Positions 26,162 through 38,400 of a stretch of DNA of 64,000 bases are shown here, piece by piece (position 1 is the stretch's first letter; each line of letters begins with the position of its first letter). The translations under genes and the position numbers were made by a program. The notes beneath the pieces are model-generated. The model searched no databases and was not told where the DNA came from. It was given only the letters and a program-made list of their open reading frames with translations. This DNA comes from Centropus unirufus (Eukaryota > Chordata > Aves > Cuculiformes > Centropidae): NCBI GenBank assembly GCA_013397695.1, contig VYZI01000344.1, positions 273,076 through 337,075 of the forward strand, in the 5' to 3' direction.

Positions 26162-26421
26162 TGAACCAACGTTTTTACTATAATGAAAGTTACTTTAAAA
26201 CATTGATCCAAGCTCCCACATTTGCAGGTTAAGGAAAACATTGCACTTTTCATCATCTAGCACACTCTCCCCCAAAGTCATGCACACAGTCATTCAAAAA
26301 CCAAAGGTTAGGTTATCCAAAAGCAATACCTTCGAATTGCACTAAAGCTCTGTAAGGAAAAATATAATTAATGTCTTATACAAATTCCATGAACGTCTCG
26401 GTGCTTGCACACAACTGCCCT

Positions 26422-26486
26422 TTATTCTTCATCTTCGTTCTCGTTCTCCTGACCAGACCCCTCTGATCTGTCACCTTCCAATCGGT
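26422..26486 (-). CDS. DCAF6: DCAF6 terminal coding exon with stop
   Basis: After a CTTACAG acceptor the coding part of the last exon gives RLEGDRSEGSGQENENEDEE and TAA (codon at 26422-26424). This acidic C-terminus is the known end of DCAF6. The exon continues into the 3' UTR toward 26.1 kb. Confidence 0.98.
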
Positions 26487-29400
26487 CTGTAAGACACAGG
26501 GGCGATTTAGTAAAGAGAACTTCTCAGGTTTTCATTTTTTTTGGTAAATATTTATAAAACACTGACTCCCCAGGCTGGCTCACAACACACAGTGGCTGTG
26601 GGTTATACGGTACAAGAAATTCGGTGTGGATTGGCAGCAGAGATTAGGCAGAAATGTTACCATGAGAAAGCAGAAGAGGAGAAAAGCCCTAAAGGATTTC
26701 TAGGCATAAAAGTGAAATTTGTGTACAAAAGGGAAAACTTTGGAGCTGCTGACTGGCTGTCAGCAGAGAAAAGATGAATGCCCGCATAATATTAAAAAGA
26801 GATGGTGAATACAAGCGATTGAAAAGCTGTTCTGGGTAGGTAAAACTAGAATAGCTGCAGTTAAAATCCCGCATACCCATCTCACTGCACGTACCAGAAA
26901 AAGTGCCTTTTGATGTAGATTAAGTTTAGAGAAAGGCAAATACAGAATCGTGTGCGGGAGCATGATTGGCTCAAGAGCGATCACTGAAGCACCACACACT
27001 GTCAAGTTAAAAAATACTCCACCCACCCATAACAGATTTTTGCTGAAACTGTTCCAACTCAAGTGTTGGGCAGTTCTTTGAATTATTTTATTCCAAAAAA
27101 ATAATAACAAATGAAGGAAAAAACAAATTTAATATAATAATGTACAGCAGTGGCGAGATACACCACTGAGCTGGTTACAGTGGCTTCCTTCTGGCTCTCC
27201 TCACAGATCAGTGAGAGGTGAATGTGGAGCAGCAGCTGCTGTCAGGCAGAGCTTCACTCCTTGCTCATCACTGTACGCCCACTACTCTGCTCAGCCAGTG
27301 CCAGAGTCCCTATATCCAACGTCTACCATCCCTTTCAGCCTCACCCACCATTCTGTTATGTTTTCGCTCCATGCATTACACCAGCCTCCCAAAACTTCAT
27401 CTTCTTGCTTCCTACCCAGTAGGATGTTTCTCCATTGTCCTGTGACTTTGGTATCAACCTTGTGCAGTCAGCTTCCTCAACACTAACATCCAGGAACATT
27501 AGTTCCCAACGATTCTCCAGGCAATCTCTTGTATCAGCAGTATCATCCCCTGGGGAACTGCCCATTCCCTGAAGGAACATCCTAGTACCTGCTGCCCCAG
27601 AACAGCTGCTAGCAGCCTCACCAATATCTCCCACAGGCAGTATCTTCCCACTCTCTCCTTCAGCCCTAGACACTTCCAAGTCCACAGTCAGGTGACACTG
27701 TGACTCATTCCAGTCATCCCCACTAGCCTTCCCATCACATCACACTGATCTTGAAGACCGTTCCTTGGAAAAGAGAGTATTTTTCAACATCTAGTTAGTA
27801 CTACATTACTACTAAGCTTTGGATAGCATGGTAACATCTAAAAATGTATTTTGCAATTTTCCAGCTCTTTGTTTTGAGGTAAAAATAAAACAGCTGCAAA
27901 AAGGTTGCTAGCTCCACAGTAAAGAAGCAATTCCTAAGTGCTTCTAAGAAATCCTTCAACAACCCTTGAATCTTTTCACCAAACCCAAGTGCAGCCACAG
28001 ACAGCTGAAGATCTTGATGGCTCCCCAATCCATCTGCTATTTCATAGTCCATTGTGGAGAACAAGATCTAAAGAAACTGCTTACCTGCTCTTATATGGTT
28101 CAACGAAGCCAACATTCTTAACATAAAAGATGCCGGCACAGTAATAGTGTTTCTGGTCTCTTCCAGCATTAATTCATTACGTGTTATAACCTGGAGGCAG
28201 GCAAGGGACAAAAACAGCATCAAAAATAAACATGAGATTGTACTGCATCATTATTGGAGCACAAATACAAAGTTCCTATGCAAGAGGCATTTCCAGAGAC
28301 AAAAATTACAATAAGAGAGCAATACTTTAATAACTACTATTGAATACAATTACACCACTTCTATGTGGTACGAAAAGTCTGACAATGGGCTCTGCCTAAA
28401 GATATGTAATTGTGTACCTAAGGAATATTCTAGTAAGATCATCATTCTATTGATCACACACATGGTAGATATTAAGATGAGCAACTGAGAAAAACTTTTG
28501 GAAATGAGATCTTGCCCAAAATAAGGAGGATCGATGAGAGAAAATGCTGTTACAGATGGCAACTGTTGTGGATAACAAAGTTCCAGCACTGGTGCTGGCC
28601 AAGAATGTGGGAAGGAAGAGGAGATGAGGTTACCCTAAACTCCTACCTTCATGCTGCTTGAACGCTGGAGAAAATCCAAGGAATACAAGCAATAACTCTT
28701 AGCTCAATCTTAGCTCAGGAACATTCTTGGCTCCGTAATTCATTTTGAACAGATCTACAGTTTGCGTCAAAATGACTTAAGAGGGCCAGCCCCTGCCGTC
28801 TTACTTTTAAAATCACTAACGAATACTTTTAGCTTTTTTGCTTCCTTCCTTCCTTGCCATTCTTCTTGCGTTGTTGTTAAGTTCTAATCCCACACCTTCG
28901 CTTGTCTTTCAGCTTTCAGACTATATGCTTCCGCTATTACTAATAAACATTTATTTAGGTGGAGAAAAGCTCTGACCATTATTCAGTCCTTCCTCCCAGA
29001 TGAGGTGCTGTAAGGCCAGAAAAGAATACATTTCTTTTTTCCCCCCTTCTCAAGCCTGTTCGCTAGTGAGGAACACATTCTCCAAGTGACAGTGGCCTTC
29101 TAGCCAAATCAAAGCACCTCTTTTCTGTCATTCTCGCCTGTTTACCTGGCACTTTGCACAGCTGACCACTCCCCCAGAAGAAGGAAACTGAGAAGACACT
29201 AGGCCACCCATTTTTCCTCTTTCTGCTCCTGTCTCTCCAGTGCATCATCAGTAACACCATTCTGACAGCCTGTCTCCCATGACTTTTCTTTATTTGGACA
29301 TCTGTTCCCACCCCCACTGCCTTTTCCTATCACTAAGGTCATGGCATCTCTTACTTGTAAACGTGGTTCTATACCTATGAACTTGCCCCCCCCAAAATGC

Positions 29401-32400
29401 TTTCTCCCTAGAATTTCCCTTCTATGGAAAAATTCAGCTTAGGTAAGTTAGGCACCCACTCAGCCAAACCTGGCATGGCAAAAACTTTTATTCCTATTAA
29501 CCTCCACATAGATATTTCAATGCAGGCATTCTGTTAAAAATACTTAAATCTTTGATTTGTTACTATTAAAAACAAAGTGACAAGAGTATCAGAACAACAA
29601 TTATTGGAATCGGAAGATGCAACATCACTGTGAAAAAGGAAGAAAGGTTCTTACCTCATCTGCAAGCTTTCTGTTAAAAATCTTGGATTCTTCCAATGGC
29701 GACCAAATTTTTATATCATAATCAATACCCGAAGAGGCCAGAACTAGAAGTAATAGTAGTTCCAAATTAAATATGTTATTCTTTTATCAGTATTTTATAC
29801 ACTTAACTGGAGTAGGAGAAATCTAGTTCGCTGAAAGCATTTACTTGCAAATGTCAGTTCCCAGGCTGAACACGGAGCTAAGCAATTACTAAGTCTCCAT
29901 AAAAGATCTGAGCTATGTATTGTATATTTTATATATCTAATGTGAAGAAAACACATGCAAACACTGAGAGCCTTCTTTCTTAAAAAAACAAACAAACAAA
30001 AAAAGAGGTATGCATAAGACCGGAGCAGAATGTAAAAACAAACCCAGCCACTGCTAGTCAGGCTATCAGCAGAAATATATTAAAAAACACACATTATTAA
30101 CAAACCTTAGGCATTTGTAGACCCAGATACAACGATGGAAACAAAAAAGTTTGACGTGTTTTTGACCTTTGATTATTTCGAGTGTATTTCATGTAAATTT
30201 GCTATTCAAAGGTAAAGCAGCAACAGATGCTCTTTTAAACACTCGTTAGAATGCGGAAAGCAAAAGTTGCAGAACATTCTCTAGATCATTGCACAAAACC
30301 ACTGTGAGAATAAAAATTTCACTGAAATATCTCAGCAACTGAAAACTGTACAAGATTAACTGTCCTGCAAGGAAGATGACCTCTGCATTACGTTTTCAAT
30401 GTATGGCAGGGAGACAGTTGTACTCCAACAAGAAATCAGTAAACCCACGTGGCATTTTGAAAGGTGCTTCCAGAAGAAGTGCCCGACCTAGCCACATACT
30501 CCAAACTCGTACAGGAACAAGTTCAATTAAGCATTTAAAAGTTCAAAGCTCATCCAATGTAGAGCAGTATTCCATGTTTCCACATTCATTCTGAAAAATG
30601 GCTGTACCTTCTGGTATTTTTATGACTTTATTTGCTTATTTATTTACAGCTGACTGTTACTCTACAGCCATGTAAGATGATAAAAAAAACAAATAACATG
30701 AATACTTTCTTTGACTGTGTCAGAAGCTGGAGAACGGTTCAGATTTTCCCCCTACATGTCAGACAACACATGATTCCTTCTACTACTTTGGTCCATCTCT
30801 TCTATAAATATACTCCCCTAAGTATGAATTTCTATGAATTCTATTCATTCTTTTAATCTCACAAAGCCAGGAAGACTGAAATACCCACTTGACTCAATTT
30901 TTTCAACACAGACAAGTAGAGATCGGATTCTAAGATCGCTTCCTAAAGTGTTGCTGGCATTTCAGTGACCCCATATTTCCCTCATTACTGTCACAGAAAA
31001 CATCTACTGTATGGGGAGGAAGAAATGGAGATTCCTCCTACTACATCTTAACTTCCTATAAATACTAAGTCAGTGACATTTTCATTCCAAGACATTGAGT
31101 AATGAGTGGTTTAAGGCGCAAAGGTCATTAATAAAAGACAAAATTAAAAGCAGTATTATCTAATTTATATTGGGGGAAAATGAGCAGTTGTTCATTAATG
31201 ATTACAATGCTCTATCAGGCACAGAATTTAAGACTGAGCTTTAAAAGGCTTTACTACAGATAACTTGAACATGCAGACTGAAAAGTTCTCGTCTTACTTG
31301 GGTCAAATGGATGAGGCTGAAGACAGTTCACCACATGATTATCTGCCTCCAGCAGCATCAGATGTTCAGCGGTGTGTCGATCCCATATAAAAATGTGGCC
31401 GCAGTCTGAGCCGCTCATGACAAAGTTAGATCCCCAAAAGTTGGCTTCCTTTATCTGCAGTAAACAAAAACAATAATTGCTTTATAAGCCTGGCTTGGAA
31501 AGCACATCAAAGAGTACACCCCTGCTCCCACAATAACACTGACTCTGAAGTAAGCGCTCTGCAAATGCGGAAACAACATCGGAGAAAGTGTAAAGGAAGC
31601 ACTTAAACAAAAATGATCAAAACAAGAAAATGCAGAAGCTTAGAGATCTCCAGAGCAAAGTGGCTGCTAAATGAAAAAAAAAAAAAAAAGAGAGAGAGAG
31701 GAATTGAGAGGAATTGGGGCAGACTGAGCAGTTTGGAAAGAAGCAAGAGCAGATTTGTCCCTTGTCAAAGAATGACACCGGAGACAGGGGTGCGTGAAAC
31801 TGTTTTTGGGAAGAGTTCAATAAGACTAAGTGAGTGATGCCATTATTTTGAAGCATCCCAGCACCTTTGCAAAACGTCTGAAGTGACATAGCTAACATTT
31901 GTCACCCATCAGCAGTGTCTCCATGCTAACAGCAAAGAGGATGTGCAATATGTTGCCAACATGGACAACTTACTATTCTTTTTTACATTTTTTTTAAATA
32001 CTCATTTTGCTCTTTATAAGGTAAAACTTCTCTTGCAAAGGTGGCAAGTTGTTTGAGGGCCTACTGTTTGTGCTGATGGTCACTCTAGCATCTTGGGCCA
32101 TTTTATGGAATTTTACTTAGCACTGACTCAATGAGCACCCCAAAAACTATATGAATTTTTAAATCACATACCCATCAGGAATTCTAATTGGATTATCTTT
32201 GGTTCTGGCCTACAGCTAACTCCTCCATAATGTTATTGATTACACAGCAGATTGACTGTAATTAAAACATTCAAGGAAGATTTCTCAGACTAGAGAACTG
32301 TACATTTGAAGGATGAAATTCTACACCTAAGAATAACAGGTTAATTTTTACTTGAAAGATACACAAATAGATTTTTTTCATAAAGCGGAAAAAACAAGAG

Positions 32401-35400
32401 GAAACCGACAAACATGGCATTGTGAGTTCAAGTGTACACATCCAATTGTGAATGAACCCAACTGAGCTGGACATGCCCTTGACTGAAGGCTACAGCAGAA
32501 ACATCCAAGGTCCTTGAGAAGGCTTCCAGCAAACCCACCACCTCTCATCACAGTGGTACAGTTTCTTGCAGTGCCTCACAGTCAGGGAAGTGATGCCGTG
32601 CGCACTTGGGCTGTTCCCTTCTGGCAGCTTCTGCCGGAAGCTCCGACAGCACTAAGGGAGGCTGGCAGAAGGCTTCCTTTGGAGCAGGGGGGCAGTGTCA
32701 GCAGCGGCTTCCTGTCTCATTCTCCTTCAGAAACCACTTCTGATTTTGTACTTCGAGAAGGGCACCAAACCAACCGTTGCTAAACTATTTAAAATAGTCG
32801 CAGGTTTGGCAGCAGTATCTTTCTCCATTGCTGTCCCACATGATCTACAGGGCGAGAGGTTTGATGGGGGGCAGAGGTGGGAGTGAAACTGCTTCAAGAA
32901 CAGCCAAAACTCAGTCATAAGATGTGACCTGGAAGCTCCACAATAGTCTTATGTTTATGCTGGAGGAAAGAGTCTGGAAGTTAAAAAATCTAATCCTACA
33001 CAAAAGATCACACTTAGGATGGTCATGAGTTCCTCTTACAGCTCTTTAAATTGACACAGACTGGGCAAAAGAGGCACCTATGTAAATAGAAGTTTCCTAC
33101 GCAGCAACTTTCAGAGTCCACACAGATGATGTCCAATGTCTGAAGCCTGGCATTAAATAATTTCCTCTGGAATAAGGGACAGAATTTTGAGTTTGACCCT
33201 ATTTACAGAGTCCTACAATGGGATTCTTATCCATCATAATGAAAAGCTCTAGCAAGGATGGTGCCTCTACCATTCTTCTTTTTTGCATAGTTTTCTCAGA
33301 AAATGCACTAGAGAATAGGACAATGTCTGGCTCTGTGCATAGCACGCCAGCTATCTTGATAGAAAAATCATCATGATCAAGAATCACATTAGGAAGCTGA
33401 ACCCACGCTGCTGTTAATAATAAGTACTTTATTTCCAGCATGAGTCACCACAGTTAAATTTCAGGCTTGCTAGATATTTGTCCATAGAATATGTACCATT
33501 GACTGCAATCAGTGCAATAGAGTCACCCTGATGTCTAAATATAAGCCAGAGACACTGAACTCCTGGATTTGGTAGCAAAAGGCCTTGTTTTTAATATATT
33601 CATCTTNNNNNNNNNNNNNNNNNNNNNNNNNNNNNNNNNNNNNNNNNNNNNNNNNNNNNNNNNNNNNNNNNNNNNNNNNNNNNNNNNNNNNNNNNNNNNN
33701 NNNNNNNNNNNNNNNNNNNNNNNNNNNNNNNNNNNNNNNNNNNNNNNAATATTTTTGTATTTTAATTCTCAATTATGACTCCTTCCTGTTTCCCTTTGTG
33801 TTCTTACATAACTGCTGATTTTACTTTTCCAATATTCACAAATCCTAATTTTATCATGACATAAAGTAACACAATTGAAATTCACATTTAAAAACTTAAG
33901 TTTTCAAACCATACGCACTCTGGTCTACTGCATGCAGACACAACTTGCCCCATTTATAAGGTACAAGTAGATACTGGACTGTTTCTTTAAAGCCAATGTT
34001 CTAAAAGCGGGACCGGAGACTTGAGGTAAGCGGAATAGAGGAAGAATGGTGTGTGTATATATATACATATGTATGAGAAAGGACATAAGACTAGGACGAG
34101 GGAAAAATAATGAGGAAGAAAGGAAAAAAGCCAGAACTGAAGGCACATGGCAAAAGATAAACCTTTAAGAAAAAGAAAAGGATTTGAGGCTCACAAGACC
34201 ATTTTTTTCTTCCAAGAGCTACAGAGAAACAAGAAACCCCATCCCTATCACTTCACTACCATCACACCACCTCTGCCATACCCTCAGGTCTGTTAAAAAG
34301 ATACAAAAAAAAACCAAAAAAAAACCCAAAACAACCAGTAACAGTATTCCAGTGACGACATTTGAGGGGTGAAGAGGTTACTTGACAGGGACCTGTGTTC
34401 TGGACCCAAAATGCTCTAAGTCTGCCAATGGTGCAAGCAAACATCAGTAGAATGCTACTTATCTTTTGCATTCTGACAATACTAGAATCACACTTACTCT
34501 TGTATGTAAGGAAGTGCTGGAGTTATTCAATTTGCCTGCATAACCTTAACTCATTTAGTGTGTGTCTATTAGAACAATTCATGTTCATCTAACTGACAAG
34601 ACAACTCTGCCCCTGGGCTGCCCAGGTGTGTAGGAAACAAGACCTTTCTAACCTATCTCCTTCTCATATTTAAAATGGAAAGAGAGTATTGATTAAAAAA
34701 AAAAAAAAAATTAAGTTTGACACCATAGAAACCAACAGCAAGATTACATCAATTTCCATTGCATGCATAACTCCTCCTAGATGCTCATGTGACATAAAAG
34801 CAAAAACACCAACCCACTTCCCAAAGAAACCAAACAACAAAATCCATTAAATAATCTGTGTAATAACCATACACAGATGGAGACTGAATTAAGACCACTT
34901 AGGAAAGCTTAGTTTTAGTTTCATCTAACAGCAGAGTGCTGGATGCTATGACTTTTAAACTAATGGGTTTTTGAGCAATTAAAAATAATTTTTTAAATAT
35001 AGTACAAAACTCCTTGTCATTAATCAAAGTTTATTCTAAGCCTTGTTGCTTATGTAGTCTGAATGCATTTACTGAAGCATTTTTCCCCCACTGTAATCTA
35101 AACCATTCAAACAACTCTAGAAAGTTGATTTTGGAGGTAGAAGGGCTACTCCTCAGACCATCTGCAAAATACTACACCCACTACTCCCTATAATACCACC
35201 TAGTAAACTTCACGTCTTCAAAATATTGTAAAAAGAAATAGCAAGCAAACCAGCATTTGTTTCTCACACACCCCTGCCTTAAAAATAATGCAGTTACTGT
35301 GTTTGTAAGCGCAGTATTTTGTATAGAAAAGACAAGTCTTTAGTAGTTAGATTATGATTTAATAACTAGCAATATTTCATTTTTTTTTATTCAGAGATGT

Positions 35401-38400
35401 CAAAGCTCTTTAAAATAATGATTTAATCCTCACTTTTCCTTCCAAGCCGTTCAAAATTATTACTTCATCTTTACCTTTAAAGAGTTTGGAAGGAAAAGTG
35501 AGGATTAAATCATCATTTTGAAGGTAGGTACATATTATGACACTTAAGCTGACAGACAAAATGAAAAAGAAGCTAAGAGAAGTATCCAAGATTTCAAAAG
35601 AAGTTAAGGGGAGAAAGTCTTAAACTCAAGAAAACTTAAAAGCCTAACATGGGAATACATGAGTCACACTAATTTTCATTTTCATTTAGAGCAAATTATA
35701 TGGCTTCCAACTGAATATACAAGAAAAAGGGCTTACAATACATTCCAATATCCTTTCTGGCAAGCATGAGCGCAGCAGCTACGCTGACTCCGCCCATAAG
35801 ATCTCTACAGTTCCCAAAACAGAGTTTTACCATTGTTCGGGAGTTCCGATGACCTTTATAAACCATCTTTATTAAAGGACGTCTAATATTCAGCGTTTCC
35901 AGTTCTTCCATTTCTTTTCTCTCTTTCCTCCTTCTGAAGAGCTCCTGAATGCGGGCAACAGCAGATCGCCTATAAATTGCAGACAAAGAGAACACTACTG
36001 AAAACCTATTTCCAAACACTGACAGGAGCTATCAAAAAGGACCATGAAATAATAATTAGGCACTCAAACACACTCTCCGTAAGTTTGGAACAGACATCAA
36101 TGTTATCCCAAATGTAAAATTACAGACTTATAATTTTTTTTTACCATCCTGGCTTAGAATAAGAACAGCATGCAAGACAGTGAAATGTCAGGTGATGCAA
36201 CATTTTATTTCCTCTATGAAGAACAAACTTGAGCTCTTGGCAAAATTCACATGCTATTTTATTCTTCAGTGCTAGAGATATCCTCCACCTAGACTGAGGT
36301 AGCAAAGTTCCGAAGCGAAAAAAAATCTATGGCAAACCAGAAATTTTTAATATTGAAAAAGTTATTAAGGAAGTAGTGAGCCTTCCAATGCAATTTGGTT
36401 TTCCTCAAGAATTTTGTTACGTGTATTTCTCTTCACTATTTCTGTATGACAAGACTCAAGATTTAGACAGCTTTAAAAGAGTTCTTATTAAAGCAAGAGA
36501 TGATTCGAGAGCACGTACTGCATCAACTGTCCCACACATTAGCAGTAATGAATACAGAAGATTCCCTACAGGAATATTGAATATTTTAGCCAAATGACAC
36601 ATTTTGCTTTGTGACCGTTTAGTTCTGGGAATCTACTTCCCATTAACCTGAGAAGTCAGCCTGGTACCGATTTTTTCCTGTTTAGCTCCAGCTTTGCAGA
36701 TCCATGTAATCCCACATATAACCAACCTGTCACATCCCGGCACCTGCACCTAACTCTCTATTTTTATTCTGTGGCAGGATTACCATCAGCTTTGAGGGCC
36801 TGAGCGGTCACTAGGGGAATGCCCTACTCAGAAGGAGCAGGCACAGATTTAGTATAATTCAAGTAAGTCAGACTACCAGAAAACTCAGCCAGTGAACTAT
36901 GAAAACTCAGCCAGAACGGGAGATATTTGATCTTCAGTATACTGCTACGAGAAAGCTAGTAACTGGAATTTGTCTGCAAGTTACGTGGTGTGGTGTTTTA
37001 GTCACTGATCCTGGAGATGCCTGCAACAAGTCCTCTTTTCCATAAACTAAACCGTCAGATCTATCTCAGGACTAATTCTACCTGCCAGCAGTATGCTTAG
37101 ATTATTATTTTTTGTCATAAGAGAAAGTTGGACCAAAAAAAAAAAGAGTAAGGTTATATTAAAGGTAGGCAAAGAAGAAAAATGAATGCAAGTCATGAGT
37201 CAATTCAGATTTAAAAAACAAAAACGCCAAACACAACAAACTAGATTGTCATACTATTATCTAATACAGCCAAGCTATAGAAACTAGAAGAGATTTGTAA
37301 GCACTAGCCAATAGATCCACCTAACATTAGACTATTATAATACATTTCTTACAATTTTGTCTAGCAAACAACCCTAGAAAAAATAGAGGAGTTCCTTTGT
37401 GAGAGTTTTCTATCACCTCAAAATCTCATATCTAGGTAAGTTTCTACTTCCTCCTTATAGTACACTAGATAAATAGACTATTTTTTTAGTAAGTCCTTAT
37501 AATATGTGGGGTCTCAACTTTATTCTTCAACAGATTTAAGGAGTTCTTCACAAAGTCTTCATACAATGGAAGAGAAGAAAGGAAAAGAAGCCCATGTTCG
37601 TTAGCTACTATGCTTAAAGGTTACAGAAATATTCTCCTCACTGGCTTACTTCCATAAGAAGGAAAAAGCACATATATGATAGGCTACACAGAACACTTAA
37701 AGAAACTTTAAGCTATTTGTATATATTTGTCTTTGTACTTGTTTTTATATATATAAAAAGGATGAGTTTTGTGTGAGAAAGTAAAAGCAAGCATCGTGTA
37801 ATAACAAGTGCTCTGCTACTGACCCCATCAGTGATCTCACAGCTTTGGAAGCAGCGCACACAGCTCCCCAGCAAAGCGAGACCCTTTTGGTTTCAGAAGC
37901 ACAGCTGCTAGCATGACAGGTATCACTTGTATTTTCAGTGTATTTACCCACATTAATTAATTAGTAAAAGATATGCAGTGAAAAAGGTGAGAAGTTAATC
38001 ATTAGGATGGACAAAGCAGACTTGTCTAGCTCTTTCAGCAGGGTTATTTGCTAGATAGCAGTAACAAGTCTTGGGATTAGAAGATGGTGTTGAAGTAACT
38101 AACTGGCAGAATTTTTGACCTTAGCATCTCTAGAAAGATTAATTTTCTCCTCTAAATTCCCCTAGGCTTGAATGCAGACATTACAAAAACCCTCAAGACT
38201 ATTCAGCAGACAGAATCATGCATTTTTAAATAAAATGCAGGCGCACAGAAACAGCTTTTGGTAAAAACGCTGTCTTTCAACTATATTAATTCCTGAATTT
38301 AAAAATCCTTATTTTCAAAAGGCATGAGTGGATTGATATTTAGTTATCCTGTAAAGTCAATGATTACCTTCAACAGGGAGAATGCAGCTAACCACTCACG

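Larger units (their letters stand above)
26098..26421 (-). other. DCAF6: DCAF6 3' UTR (approximate end)
   Basis: This is the sequence after the DCAF6 stop codon down to the probable cleavage site about 15 bases past the distal AATAAA. The UTR would be only about 325 nt. The end position is inferred from the signal and from the G/U-rich sequence that follows it on the minus strand. No transcript data were available. Confidence 0.7.
31455..35830 (-). other. DCAF6: DCAF6 intron with gap, CpG patch and inverted repeat
   Basis: A 4.4-kb intron from GTAAAA to CTGCAG. It contains the assembly gap, the CpG-enriched patch, the compound inverted repeat and several A-rich or TA repeats, each listed separately. 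Confidence 0.9.

Noticed and set aside
27356..27685. 109-codon minus-strand frame inside the last DCAF6 intron
   Set aside because: It runs in the same direction as DCAF6 and could in theory be an alternative exon, but it has no recognised homology and the constitutive splice joins around it perfectly.
32695..32886. Plus-strand frame with a hydrophobic stretch, considered as a processed pseudogene
   Set aside because: No parent gene could be named, and there is no poly(A) tail or target duplication around it. It was kept only as a composition feature.
35831..36019. Extension of the IQ exon upstream past 35969 in the same frame
   Set aside because: The frame stays open, but a TATAG acceptor at 35970-35971 and the split Arg codon from the exon ending at 47020 fix the exon start.
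36376..36597. 73-codon plus-strand frame in a DCAF6 intron
   Set aside because: The length is expected by chance in the AT-rich intron and no motif was recognised.
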